From assembly GCF_028823635.1 (NCBI RefSeq), contig NZ_JAPEHU010000002.1:124001-188000 (forward strand): a stretch of DNA of 64,000 nucleotides. Reading direction: 5' to 3'. How positions within the stretch are numbered: the stretch's first letter is position 1; each line of letters starts with the position of its first letter. The DNA comes from Demequina sp. B12. GTDB lineage: Bacteria > Actinomycetota > Actinomycetes > Actinomycetales > Demequinaceae. Shown piece after piece: positions 43,056-51,336 of this stretch. A model generated the notes under the pieces. That model was not told the DNA's origin. It searched no databases and saw nothing but the letters and a program-made list of their open reading frames with translations. The translations under genes were made by a program, and so were the position numbers.

Positions 43056-45617
43056 ATGAGTCCCGAACGCATCGTGGTGGTTGGCGCAGGCATGGTCGCC
43101 CAACGCTTTGTCCAAACCCTGCGCGAGCGCGACGTTGACGGTCGGTTCCACGTCACGGTGATCGGCGAAGAGTCGTACGCGCCGTATGACCGTGTGGCGC
43201 TGACGAGCTTCTTCTCGAAGGCAAACCCCGAGGATCTGCTGCTTGGCGATCAGCGACTATGGAACGACAGCGGCGTCACCTTGGTGCGTGACGCCCGCGT
43301 GGCCCGCATCGATCGTGCCGCCCGTGCAGTGACGACGGATGCTGGTGAAAGTTTCCCGTACGACCAGCTCGTTCTCGCGACAGGCTCGTCTGCCTGGGCG
43401 CCGCCGCTGCCTGGGCTCGACCTGCCGGGCGTGTTCATGTACCGGACGCTCGACGATGTTGCCGCCCTGCAAGAGTGGGTCCGTTCCCGCCCCGGACATG
43501 GCGGTCCCGTGCGGGGAGCCGTGATCGGTGGTGGTCTCCTGGGGCTCGAAGCCGCCGGAGCGCTGCAAAGCATGGGTGCCACCTCGACCGTCATCGAGTT
43601 TGCCGACCGGCTCATGGCGCTTCAGGTCGACCGTTCCGGTGGCGAAGCTCTCAAAGGTCTGATTGAACGAATGGGAGTCCAGGTCAAGTGCTCCTTGGCC
43701 ACCGATGCGGTGCTTGCCGGGGCGGACGGCAACGTGGGCTCCTTGCGATTCAACGACGGTTCCGAGCAGTTGTTCGACGTGGTGGTCTTTGCCACCGGTA
43801 TTCGTCCACGCGACGAGTTGGCGCGGGACGCTGGACTGGCGCTAGGCGAGCGCGGCGGAGTCAAGGTCGACGCCGCCTGCCGCACCGAAGACCCGCGCAT
43901 CTCCGCCATCGGTGAATGTGCGGCCAGTGAGCCAGATGCCTTCCTCTCCGTCGGGCTCATCGCTCCCGGTAACTCCATGGCAGATGTCACCGTGGAGCGC
44001 CTCCTGGGCGGCTCATCGCAGTACAACGGCGCGGATACCGCGACCAAACTGAAGCTCCTTGGTGTGGACGTCGCATCGTTCGGCGACGCCTTCGCCGCCA
44101 CTCCCGGGGCGCTCGAAGTGGTGTATTCCGATCCCTTCTCCGGTGCGTACAAGAAGCTGGTGATGACCGACGACGCGTCCGTCCTGTTGGGTGGAATGTT
44201 CGTGGGGGACGCATCGGCCTACTCGCAGTTGCGCCCCATGGTCGGCTCGGCGCTGCCTGGCGACCCGTCTAGCTGGATCCTTCCGGAGGGTGTCGCTGAG
44301 CGCCCCGAACTTGAGTTGCCTGATGAAGCCACCGTGTGCTCATGCAACAACATCACCGCGGGGTCCGTCCGGCATGCGGTCAACGAGGAAGGTTGCCACG
44401 ACCTGGGCGCAGTGAAGGCCTGCACCAAGGCGGGAACGGCGTGTGGATCGTGCCTGCCGCTGGTGAAGAAGATCATGAACACCGAGCTGGAGAAGGGCGG
44501 CTTTGAAGTCTCGAACGCCCTGTGCGAGCACTTCGCAATGTCGCGCTCCCAGTTGTTTAGCGCAATCCAGGTGGCTGGCCTGACTACCTTCACCGACATC
44601 ATCGACCGGTTTGGTGCCGGTCACGGTTGTGACATCTGTAAGCCCACTGTCGGATCCATCCTGGCGTCGATCTACAACGAGCACGTGCTGGCGGACGGCC
44701 GCGCCGCGCTACAAGACACCAATGACCGCGTCATGGCGAACATGCAAAAGGACGGCACCTACTCGGTGGTGCCGCGCATTCCCGGCGGCGAAATTACCCC
44801 CGACAAACTCATGGTGATCGCAGAGGTTGCGCAAGAGTTTGACCTCTACACCAAGATCACTGGCGGTCAGCGCATCGACCTCTTTGGTGCCCGCCTTGAA
44901 CAGTTGCCAGCGATCTGGCAGCGCCTCGTGGCCGCTGGCATGGAGTCAGGGCACGCCTATGGCAAGTCCCTCCGCACGGTGAAGTCGTGCGTGGGTTCCA
45001 CGTGGTGCCGCTTTGGCGTCCAGGACTCGGTGGGGATGGCGATCGCGCTCGAGTTGCGCTACCGCGGCTTGCGTAGCCCACACAAGATGAAGATTGGTGT
45101 GTCGGGATGCGCCCGCGAGTGCGCAGAGGCTCGCGGCAAGGACGTAGGCGTCATTGCGACGGAGAAGGGCTGGAACGTCTACGTGGGCGGCAACGGTGGC
45201 TTCGCCCCTGCACACGCTCAGTTGCTGGTTGAGGACGTTGACGATGCCACGGTTTTCCAGGTCATTGACAGGTACCTGATGCTGTACATCCGCACGGCAG
45301 ACCGCTTGCAGCGCACCGCGCCCTGGCAAGCCGAGTACGAAGGTGGCCTTGATGCAATCCGTGATGTCATCGTCAACGACTCGCTAGGAATCTGTGACGA
45401 CCTCGATGCGCACATGGCTCACCACGTGGACTCCTACGAGGACGAGTGGAAGGCCGTGCTGGACGACCCGGAACGCCTGCGCCAGTTCCAGAGTTTCGTG
45501 AACGCGCCCCAGGAGCCAGATCCGTCCCTGGCATACGTCGTGGAACGCGGGCAACGACGTCCGGCGACCGGTTCCGAACGCGAGTCCATGCTTGCCGATG
45601 CGGGAAGGGCCCTGTGA
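43056..45617 (+). CDS. nirB: Assimilatory nitrite reductase [NAD(P)H] large subunit
   Basis: The 853-aa protein has an FAD/NAD(P)H domain (VVVGAGMVAQRF), a BFD-type [2Fe-2S] domain with C428, C430, C463 and C466, and the sirohaem/[4Fe-4S] domain with C645, C651, C685 and C689. It reduces nitrite to ammonium. GGAGAG lies 6 nt before the ATG. It overlaps nirD by 1 nt and lies directly after the sirohaem genes, so cofactor supply and apoenzyme are linked. No nitrate reductase is in the window. Confidence 0.97.
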   Translation: MSPERIVVVGAGMVAQRFVQTLRERDVDGRFHVTVIGEESYAPYDRVALTSFFSKANPEDLLLGDQRLWNDSGVTLVRDARVARIDRAARAVTTDAGESFPYDQLVLATGSSAWAPPLPGLDLPGVFMYRTLDDVAALQEWVRSRPGHGGPVRGAVIGGGLLGLEAAGALQSMGATSTVIEFADRLMALQVDRSGGEALKGLIERMGVQVKCSLATDAVLAGADGNVGSLRFNDGSEQLFDVVVFATGIRPRDELARDAGLALGERGGVKVDAACRTEDPRISAIGECAASEPDAFLSVGLIAPGNSMADVTVERLLGGSSQYNGADTATKLKLLGVDVASFGDAFAATPGALEVVYSDPFSGAYKKLVMTDDASVLLGGMFVGDASAYSQLRPMVGSALPGDPSSWILPEGVAERPELELPDEATVCSCNNITAGSVRHAVNEEGCHDLGAVKACTKAGTACGSCLPLVKKIMNTELEKGGFEVSNALCEHFAMSRSQLFSAIQVAGLTTFTDIIDRFGAGHGCDICKPTVGSILASIYNEHVLADGRAALQDTNDRVMANMQKDGTYSVVPRIPGGEITPDKLMVIAEVAQEFDLYTKITGGQRIDLFGARLEQLPAIWQRLVAAGMESGHAYGKSLRTVKSCVGSTWCRFGVQDSVGMAIALELRYRGLRSPHKMKIGVSGCARECAEARGKDVGVIATEKGWNVYVGGNGGFAPAHAQLLVEDVDDATVFQVIDRYLMLYIRTADRLQRTAPWQAEYEGGLDAIRDVIVNDSLGICDDLDAHMAHHVDSYEDEWKAVLDDPERLRQFQSFVNAPQEPDPSLAYVVERGQRRPATGSERESMLADAGRAL

Positions 45618-45982
45618 TGACCGCTACCGTGAGCGAAATCCACGTCTGTCGCATCGACGACCTCACTCCAGGGCTGGGCGCGGCCGCGCTCGTCGAGGGT
45701 GAACAGGTCGCCCTGTTCCGCCTTGACGACGGTACGGTCCATGCGGTTCAGAACATGTGCCCATTCGCCGATGCTGCGGTGATCTCCCGGGGCATCACGG
45801 GGGACCGCGGGGGAGAGCCTACGATCTGTTCGCCGCTATACAAACAGGTCTTCTCGCTTGTCACTGGAGAGTGCCTGGTGACGATGGACAAGGAACCAGT
45901 CCACACGAGTCCCGATCTGACGGTGTACCCCGTGACAGTGCGCGACGGAGACGTGCTGGTCACTGTCGTGCGCTCGCTCTGA
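45617..45982 (+). CDS. nirD: Nitrite reductase small subunit
   Basis: The 121-aa protein has the Rieske-like fold of NirD (QNMCPFADAAVISRGI, ICSPLYKQVFSLVTGECL). The His residues that complete a Rieske cluster are missing, as in other NirD proteins, so it binds no Fe-S cluster. It is needed for NirB activity in the cytoplasm. Its start overlaps the nirB stop by 1 nt (TGATG). Confidence 0.95.
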   Translation: MTATVSEIHVCRIDDLTPGLGAAALVEGEQVALFRLDDGTVHAVQNMCPFADAAVISRGITGDRGGEPTICSPLYKQVFSLVTGECLVTMDKEPVHTSPDLTVYPVTVRDGDVLVTVVRSL

Positions 45983-46073
45983 ACTGGCGTCCTGCGGCAC
46001 GTGGCGCGGCGATGTTCTCCGACATTCCTGGGGCAACACTGCCAAGATGGCATTGACGGATAGGAGGCGCCTC

Positions 46074-46373
46074 ATGGCAGACACACAGTTGGAAGCCTGG
46101 GTCGAAGGGCTCGCAGGGGAGCTGGGACTCGACACCGGAATCGTCGATGTGGCACGCCTGGTGGAGTTGGCGCGAAGGGCTGGCACAGCAACACCAGACC
46201 GGGGCGTCCTGGCGACTTTTCTCGTGGGTCTAGCCGTAGGGCGGGCCGCGGATACTGAAGACGGCTACGACGAGGGTGCTGCCGCTATGGCTTTCGATGA
46301 CGCGATGCGTGCCGCGCAAGATGCGGCCGAACTATGGGCACGTGAAGCGTCCGGTGGAGGGCTACGCGACTAA
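46074..46373 (+). CDS. DUF6457-like small protein
   Basis: The 99-aa product begins MADTQLEAWVEGLAGELGLD and continues VDVARLVELARRAG and LATFLVGLAVGRA, matching the DUF6457 type that is often next to molybdopterin genes. AGGAGG ends 7 nt before the ATG at 46074, which decides the start over 46047. It follows nirD by 91 nt. Function is not known; a link to molybdenum cofactor is by family context only. Confidence 0.78.
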   Translation: MADTQLEAWVEGLAGELGLDTGIVDVARLVELARRAGTATPDRGVLATFLVGLAVGRAADTEDGYDEGAAAMAFDDAMRAAQDAAELWAREASGGGLRD

Positions 46374-46393
46374 CCGCGGTCGGACACGGGGAA

Positions 46394-46411
46394 GCCGCCC
46401 TTTACTGCGGC
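46394..46411. terminator. Weak hairpin between convergent genes
   Basis: GCCGC and GCGGC flank an 8-nt loop, between the DUF6457-like gene and the convergent regulator gene (overlapping its stop). Short stem and no U-run. Confidence 0.3.
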
Positions 46412-47154
46412 GTGGCCGAGGCTGGCGTCACCCGTTGGTGAGGTTCACGGTCGGTTCGGGCCAGATTGGCTCGGCACAGTCCAGGACGAGGCCACACTTC
46501 GAGTTCCCTCAAGCCAACGGTCCCGCCGGAAGAGGCCAGGATCTGTGCGATCACCTCTGCGTGAATGGTGCAGATCTCAGGCCGTGTGGCGATCAGCGGT
46601 GTGTAGGGGCACTCCGTGACTTCGATGTGGTCGCCCACGGCGTCGCTGGCGGCCTCGAATCCCAACTGTTCCAACGCATCGACGGCATCGCTGACCGCTT
46701 GATCGCCTGTCGCTTCGGTAGGCCGCGCGTGGTTTGCTGCCAGCCAGGTGGTTGCCGCGGCGGCGGCAACCTCCCCAGGAGATGCACTGACATGGGCATT
46801 GCCGAGGGCCTGGTCCAGCACGTGCAACGGGGTCAGGCGTTCCGGGACAGGGGAGTACAGCGTCCTGGGTCTGCCGCGTTCACCAGACCGTTCGCTGATG
46901 GCATGCGCGCACCCTTGGGCGACGAGGACGTCGAGGTGATTGCGGACCGTATTGGGGTGGAGATCCAGTGTGGCGGCCATGTCGTGGGCGCTGATACCGT
47001 CAGCCGCCTCGATCAGCGCGCGAATGACGCGCGCACGTGCAGCCGCAGGGTCCTCGGGAGTGCCTGTCAATGCTGCGGCACTGACTGCTCCTAGGGCGTG
47101 GCCGATTGCCGCGGCATCGATCTGACCGGAGTCAGGACGCTGGTCCGTAGCCAT
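46402..47154 (-). CDS. Winged-helix regulator with SufR-like cysteines
   Basis: The 250-aa product has an ArsR/DeoR-type winged helix (ADGISAHDMAATLDLHPNTV, VRNHLDVLVAQG, residues about 50-105) and a C-terminal half with C182 (ECPYTPL), C195 (EICTIH) and C227 (PGLCRANL). This spacing recalls SufR-type Fe-S regulators. GAGGA lies 5 nt before the ATG at 47154. It is convergent with nirBD-DUF6457, so an Fe-S, NO or nitrite-responsive role is plausible but unproven. Confidence 0.8.
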   Translation of the reverse strand: MATDQRPDSGQIDAAAIGHALGAVSAAALTGTPEDPAAARARVIRALIEAADGISAHDMAATLDLHPNTVRNHLDVLVAQGCAHAISERSGERGRPRTLYSPVPERLTPLHVLDQALGNAHVSASPGEVAAAAATTWLAANHARPTEATGDQAVSDAVDALEQLGFEAASDAVGDHIEVTECPYTPLIATRPEICTIHAEVIAQILASSGGTVGLRELEVWPRPGLCRANLARTDREPHQRVTPASATPQ

Positions 47155-47264
47155 AGTTCCTCGACTTTCCCAGGACATGCGCTGATACCAGCGATGCTAC
47201 CGACGGTGCAGCGAAGAAACCCGGGACTACCGGACTAGGTCGCGAACCGCCGGTCACGTGTGAC

Positions 47265-47780
47265 TCAACGGCCTTCTTCGTCCTCGATCTCGTCATAGAG
47301 CTCGTTGTAGAGCATGGCGTGAACCTTCTCGACCTCGGGGATATCGGTGAACTCGAGTGGGTCGTCCGACGCTGACTCGATGATCAGCGTGCCGGTACGG
47401 AACATCCGGTCGATGAGTCCGTGACGGAACTGGACAGTGTTGATTCGCGCGATCGGAATATCGATCCCTGACCGCGTAATGATGCCGGTGCGGAACAACA
47501 CCCGGCGGTCAGTCAGTACAAAATGGGTGCTCGCCCACCGCACTACTGGCGCAACGCCAAGCCAACTGAACAGCCCTAGCCACACGACCCCAAGCACAAT
47601 CCGCAGGACTAGCGCCGTGCCATCAGACAGGTCGGCTCCGCTGATCGCGACCAGGCCCCAGATCGCCAGGCCCGTATAGACCAAGAAGAGCAAGCCCGGC
47701 ACGATCAGTGCCTTCCAATGCTCGTGGCGGTGGAGCAGTAGGCGTTCTTCTGATGCTAGGAGATCCTCGGGATAGCCCAT
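47265..47780 (-). CDS. PH-domain membrane protein
   Basis: The 171-aa product begins MGYPEDLLASEERLLLHRH, has two spans (VPGLLFLVYTGLAIWGLVA and IVLGVVWLGLFSWLGVAPVV), and then a bacterial PH domain (THFVLTDRRVLFRTGIITRS, IDIPIARINTVQFRHG). Such YdbT/DUF304-type proteins sit in the cytoplasmic membrane; the role is unclear. ATG 47780 is 7 nt from TAGAGT. It is divergent from the ATP-grasp operon. Confidence 0.88.
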   Translation of the reverse strand: MGYPEDLLASEERLLLHRHEHWKALIVPGLLFLVYTGLAIWGLVAISGADLSDGTALVLRIVLGVVWLGLFSWLGVAPVVRWASTHFVLTDRRVLFRTGIITRSGIDIPIARINTVQFRHGLIDRMFRTGTLIIESASDDPLEFTDIPEVEKVHAMLYNELYDEIEDEEGR

Positions 47781-47787
47781 AGTTGGC

Positions 47788-47793
47788 ACTCTA
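47788..47793 (-). promoter_or_regulatory. -10 element of the PH-domain gene (leaderless)
   Basis: On the minus strand TAGAGT precedes the ATG at 47780 by 7 nt, with no ribosome binding site. Confidence 0.45.
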
Positions 47794-47878
47794 GCGGGCA
47801 GGGTGCTCCTGGGCGCGGCGATAGGCGTGCGATACCCACTCGATACGTTCTCGCCACGCGTTTGTCACGGACCCCGGT

Positions 47879-47884
47879 TAACGT
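47879..47884 (+). promoter_or_regulatory. -10 element of the ATP-grasp operon (leaderless)
   Basis: TAACGT precedes the ATG at 47891 by 6 nt and supports that start over the GTG at 47888. No Shine-Dalgarno sequence is present. Confidence 0.5.
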
Positions 47885-47890
47885 GGGGTG

Positions 47891-49504
47891 ATGACCGATG
47901 CTGGGACTCCGTGGAGCGGCTATGCGCCAGCAGCCGCGTGGGACGAGGCGATGGACCTCGACGGTGAGGTTCGTGAGCCGTACGCGCGCGTCTATGAAGA
48001 GATCGAGCGGATGTCGAGAGACGATCTGCGCTCGCGGGCGGAAGCCTTGGCGTCCACGTATCTTGCGCAGGGAGTCACGTTCGACCATGCGGGGGAGGAA
48101 CGACCGTTCCCGCTGGACATTGTTCCCCGAGTGGTGGGCGCTGATGAGTGGGACATCATCTCGCCCGGTGTGGCACAGCGCGTGCGAACTCTCGAAGCCT
48201 TCCTGGCGGACGTGTATGGCTCGCAGCGCTGTGTGACCGATGGGGTGGTGCCGCGCCGTCTCATTGCCACCAGTCAGTACTTTTACCGCGCGGTCGCGGG
48301 AGTCGAGCCCGCCAACGGGGTGCGTGTCCACGTGTCCGGAATCGACTTGGTGCGAGACCAGCATGGGATTTGGCGAGTTCTCGAAGACAACGTGCGCGTG
48401 CCGTCCGGCGTGAGTTATGTGTTGTCTAACCGGCGTGCGATGTCGCAGATGTTTCCTGAGCTCTTTGGAGCCATGGGGATTCGCCCCGTGTTGGAGTACT
48501 CCCGCCGGCTGCGTTCCGCTCTCGCGAGGAGTGCTCCAGAAGGGGTGCATGACCCGACGATCGTGGTGCTCACTCCTGGTGTGTACAACTCGGCGTATTA
48601 CGAGCACTCATTGCTGGCGCGCACGATGGGTGTCGAACTGGTCGAGGGACGCGACCTCGAGACGGTGAATGGGCACGTGTTCATGCGCACCACCGCCGGC
48701 CGCAGGCGAGTCGATGTGATCTACCGTCGAGTCGACGACGAGTTCTTGGACCCGGTGAAGTTCCGTCCGGACTCTGTTTTGGGCGCGCCAGGTCTCATTC
48801 ATGCTGCACGTCTTGGCAACGTGACCATTGCCAACGCCATCGGCAACGGCGTCGCTGACGACAAACTGATCTACACCTATATGCCGGACCTCACGCGCTA
48901 TTACTTGGGCGAGGAGCCGGTGCTCCCCAACGTCGACACGTGGCGACTGGAAGAAGACGAAGCGCGAGAGGAAGTGCTCGACCGGCTTGACGAACTCGTC
49001 GTCAAGCCCGTGGACGGGGCCGGCGGCAAGGGCGTACTCATCGGCACTCGCGCGAGCCGTGACGAACTTGCGGCGGCCCGTGCACAGATCCTTGCGGATC
49101 CTCGGGGATGGATCGCGCAACCTGTCGTGCAACTGTCGACCGTGCCGACCCTGACAGAGAGTGGCCTCGAGCCGCGACACGTCGACCTGAGGCCCTTCGC
49201 TATCAATGATGGCGAGGAGCCATGGGTGCTTCCCGGTGGCTTGACTCGTGTCGCTCTTCAGCGCGGTCAACTCATCGTCAACTCCTCTCAGGGCGGCGGG
49301 TCCAAAGACACCTGGGTCCTCGGTGGAGTCAGACAACGGCCCCACGGCGAACCACCTGTCGAGTCGCGCGTCGAGCTGGCGGGGCTCGCCTCCGTTCCTC
49401 AGTCCGCTCACCCAGAAGACGTTGTTGCGGGGCAGCAACAACAGCAGCAACAGCAACAGCAACACGAAGTTGGAGGCACAAGCGGGGGAGGTGCGCCATG
49501 CTGA
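47891..49504 (+). CDS. Circularly permuted type-2 ATP-grasp protein
   Basis: The 537-aa product matches the CP_ATPgrasp_2 family: RRLIATSQYFYRAVAGVEP, GIWRVLEDNVRVPSGVSYV, VDVIYRRVDDEFLDP and VVKPVDGAGGKGVLIG. It is probably an ATP-dependent ligase that modifies a peptide or protein; the substrate is unknown. The C-terminus ends in ten Gln codons (49433-49462) then HEVGGTSGGGAPC, beyond the conserved domain. It overlaps the alpha-E gene by 7 nt and leads the ATP-grasp/alpha-E/transglutaminase operon. Confidence 0.92.
   Translation: MTDAGTPWSGYAPAAAWDEAMDLDGEVREPYARVYEEIERMSRDDLRSRAEALASTYLAQGVTFDHAGEERPFPLDIVPRVVGADEWDIISPGVAQRVRTLEAFLADVYGSQRCVTDGVVPRRLIATSQYFYRAVAGVEPANGVRVHVSGIDLVRDQHGIWRVLEDNVRVPSGVSYVLSNRRAMSQMFPELFGAMGIRPVLEYSRRLRSALARSAPEGVHDPTIVVLTPGVYNSAYYEHSLLARTMGVELVEGRDLETVNGHVFMRTTAGRRRVDVIYRRVDDEFLDPVKFRPDSVLGAPGLIHAARLGNVTIANAIGNGVADDKLIYTYMPDLTRYYLGEEPVLPNVDTWRLEEDEAREEVLDRLDELVVKPVDGAGGKGVLIGTRASRDELAAARAQILADPRGWIAQPVVQLSTVPTLTESGLEPRHVDLRPFAINDGEEPWVLPGGLTRVALQRGQLIVNSSQGGGSKDTWVLGGVRQRPHGEPPVESRVELAGLASVPQSAHPEDVVAGQQQQQQQQQQHEVGGTSGGGAPC
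49433..49462 (+). repeat. (CAG/CAA)10 poly-glutamine tract
   Basis: Ten consecutive Gln codons, mixed CAG and CAA, close to the end of the ATP-grasp gene. Codon mixing reduces slippage, but length variation between strains is likely. Confidence 0.95.
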
Positions 49505-50424
49505 GTCGCATCGCCGAATCGCTGTTCTGGATTGGCCGGTACATCGAGCGCGCGGACAACACTGCCCGCCTGTTGGACGTTCACCTCAACGTGCTCCTGG
49601 AGGATCCCTGGGTCGACGAACCCAGTGCCAACGCGTCGCTCCTGACCGTGATGAACGTGCCCTGCGATGGGGGTGCGTCGAGAGCGCAAGTGCTGGAAAC
49701 CCTTGCGTTCGACCCGCAGCAGTTGTCCTCGATTGCAGGGGCGCTGATGGCCGCCCGCGAGAACGCTCGTCGCGCGAGGGAAGTGATCTCAACTGAGGTA
49801 TGGGAGTGCCTGAACACGACGCGCATGGACCTGCGCCGCTGGAATGGACGTACTGCCCGTCCCCATGAGTTCTTCGTGTGGGTCAGAGAACGTGCCGCAG
49901 TGACGCGCGGACTGGCCTCAGCGACAACATCCCGCGACGACGTGTGGAACTTCCTCGAACTTGGCCGGTCACTGGAACGCGCCGACATGATTGCGCGACT
50001 CCTCATGACCCGCTCTCTCGAAGGAACCGCTGGTCCCGACTGGACCACGCTGCTCCGCACCTGCTCAGCCCATGAGGCCTATCTGCGCACGGTGCGGGCC
50101 CTCGTCACGGAGGAGCGTGCAGCCGAGTTCCTTCTGGTCGACCGCCACTTCCCCCGCTCGATCGCCTACAACCTGAGCATGGCTGAGCAGTTCCTCACCA
50201 ACATTGAGGGGGAGGAACGCAGCCGGACCCTCGCAGGACGAGCCCAACTGGCGCTTGGCCGCGCGCGGACCAACCTCGAGTACTCACCGGTGCGGGAAGT
50301 CCTCGACGACCTCGCTTCTCAGATGCAGTCCGTCCAGCGGGCCTGTGCCACGGCATCGGACCTCATTAGGGACCGCTACTTCCTTCCCGACGCGACAGTC
50401 GTGTGGAGTCAGGAGGCGCTATGA
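49498..50424 (+). CDS. Alpha-E domain protein
   Basis: The 308-aa all-helical protein begins MLSRIAESLFWIGRYIERAD, the Alpha-E signature, and continues LLDVHLNVLLEDPW, FLELGRSLERADMIARLL and SIAYNLSMAEQFL. The family always sits with CP-type ATP-grasp and transglutaminase-like genes, as here, and may form a complex with them. Biochemical role is not established. It overlaps both neighbours (7 nt upstream, 4 nt ATGA downstream). Confidence 0.93.
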   Translation: MLSRIAESLFWIGRYIERADNTARLLDVHLNVLLEDPWVDEPSANASLLTVMNVPCDGGASRAQVLETLAFDPQQLSSIAGALMAARENARRAREVISTEVWECLNTTRMDLRRWNGRTARPHEFFVWVRERAAVTRGLASATTSRDDVWNFLELGRSLERADMIARLLMTRSLEGTAGPDWTTLLRTCSAHEAYLRTVRALVTEERAAEFLLVDRHFPRSIAYNLSMAEQFLTNIEGEERSRTLAGRAQLALGRARTNLEYSPVREVLDDLASQMQSVQRACATASDLIRDRYFLPDATVVWSQEAL

Positions 50425-51257
50425 CCACCCTGCGAATCGAGCACCGTACTCACTTTCGGTACGCCACAGACATCGGTTCTTCCTATAACGAGGCGCGCGT
50501 GACCCCTGCCTGGTTGCCGCGCCAGCGCGTTCTTGATTCCACCGTGGACATCGGTCCGGTCACCTGGCGCTCGAGCTACCGGGACTACTGGGAGTGCGAT
50601 GTCACCGTGTTCGAAGTCCTCCAACCCCACCAAAGCTTGACCGTGACAGCGCAGTCCGTGGTCGACGTCACCTCGCAGCCGCCGCGAGGAGAGAAAGCTG
50701 GCTGGGACGCACTCCAAGGTCCCCGTTTTCGGGACCTCCTATGTGAGTACCTTGCGAACTCCTCGGTGACATCACCGCCCGATGCTCTGGCGGAGTTCGC
50801 GCACGAAGCCTCAGCGAAGCTGGGACCGGAAGCCACCGCACGCGCAATCTGCGAACACCTCCACTCCGAGATGAAGTACGTCCCCGGTGCCACCACCGTG
50901 CACACCTCAGCGGCCGAGGCGTGGGAGAACCGGTCCGGGGTCTGCCAAGACTTCGCTCAACTTGCGATCGGCGCATTGCGCACCGTCGGGATTCCCGCCC
51001 GGTACGTCTCCGGATACCTCCATCCCAAGCGCGACGCCGGCATCGGCGAAACTGTCGAAGGAGAGTCCCACGCGTGGGTGGAATGGTGGACCGGAGAATG
51101 GACCGGCTTCGATCCCACTAACGACCGCGAGGTAGGCGACCACCACGTCATTGTGGGGCGTGCCCGCGAGTACAGCGACATTCCACCGCTGACTGGCGTG
51201 GTCGCAGGCGCAACCGAACAACTCGACGTCAGCGTCACCGTCACCCAAACCGCATAG
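50421..51257 (+). CDS. Transglutaminase-like protease family protein
   Basis: The 278-aa product has an N-terminal bacterial transglutaminase-like domain ([20 protein letters not shown]) and the Cys-His-Asp catalytic set in [22 protein letters not shown] and GFDPTND. Such proteins act as proteases, amidases or transferases, perhaps on a peptide made by the ATP-grasp partner. No signal peptide. It is the third gene of the operon, coupled by ATGA. Confidence 0.93.
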   Translation: MTTLRIEHRTHFRYATDIGSSYNEARVTPAWLPRQRVLDSTVDIGPVTWRSSYRDYWECDVTVFEVLQPHQSLTVTAQSVVDVTSQPPRGEKAGWDALQGPRFRDLLCEYLANSSVTSPPDALAEFAHEASAKLGPEATARAICEHLHSEMKYVPGATTVHTSAAEAWENRSGVCQDFAQLAIGALRTVGIPARYVSGYLHPKRDAGIGETVEGESHAWVEWWTGEWTGFDPTNDREVGDHHVIVGRAREYSDIPPLTGVVAGATEQLDVSVTVTQTA

Positions 51258-51324
51258 CGGCACCACCCCGCGCCCCGGCGCAGGGATGGACCGTAAGCCA
51301 GCATCGGCCTGTCGTAGTCACCGA

Positions 51325-51330
51325 TACAAT
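51325..51330 (+). promoter_or_regulatory. -10 element of leuS (leaderless)
   Basis: TACAAT precedes the GTG at 51337 by 6 nt; no ribosome binding site lies between. Confidence 0.55.
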
Positions 51331-51336
51331 CGCGGG

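Noticed and set aside
45617-45982. NirD as a true Rieske iron-sulfur protein
   Set aside because: The two His ligands are absent; the fold is Rieske-like only.
49433-49462. The CAG/CAA run as a CRISPR or tandem-repeat element
   Set aside because: It is ten Gln codons in frame at the end of a coding sequence.
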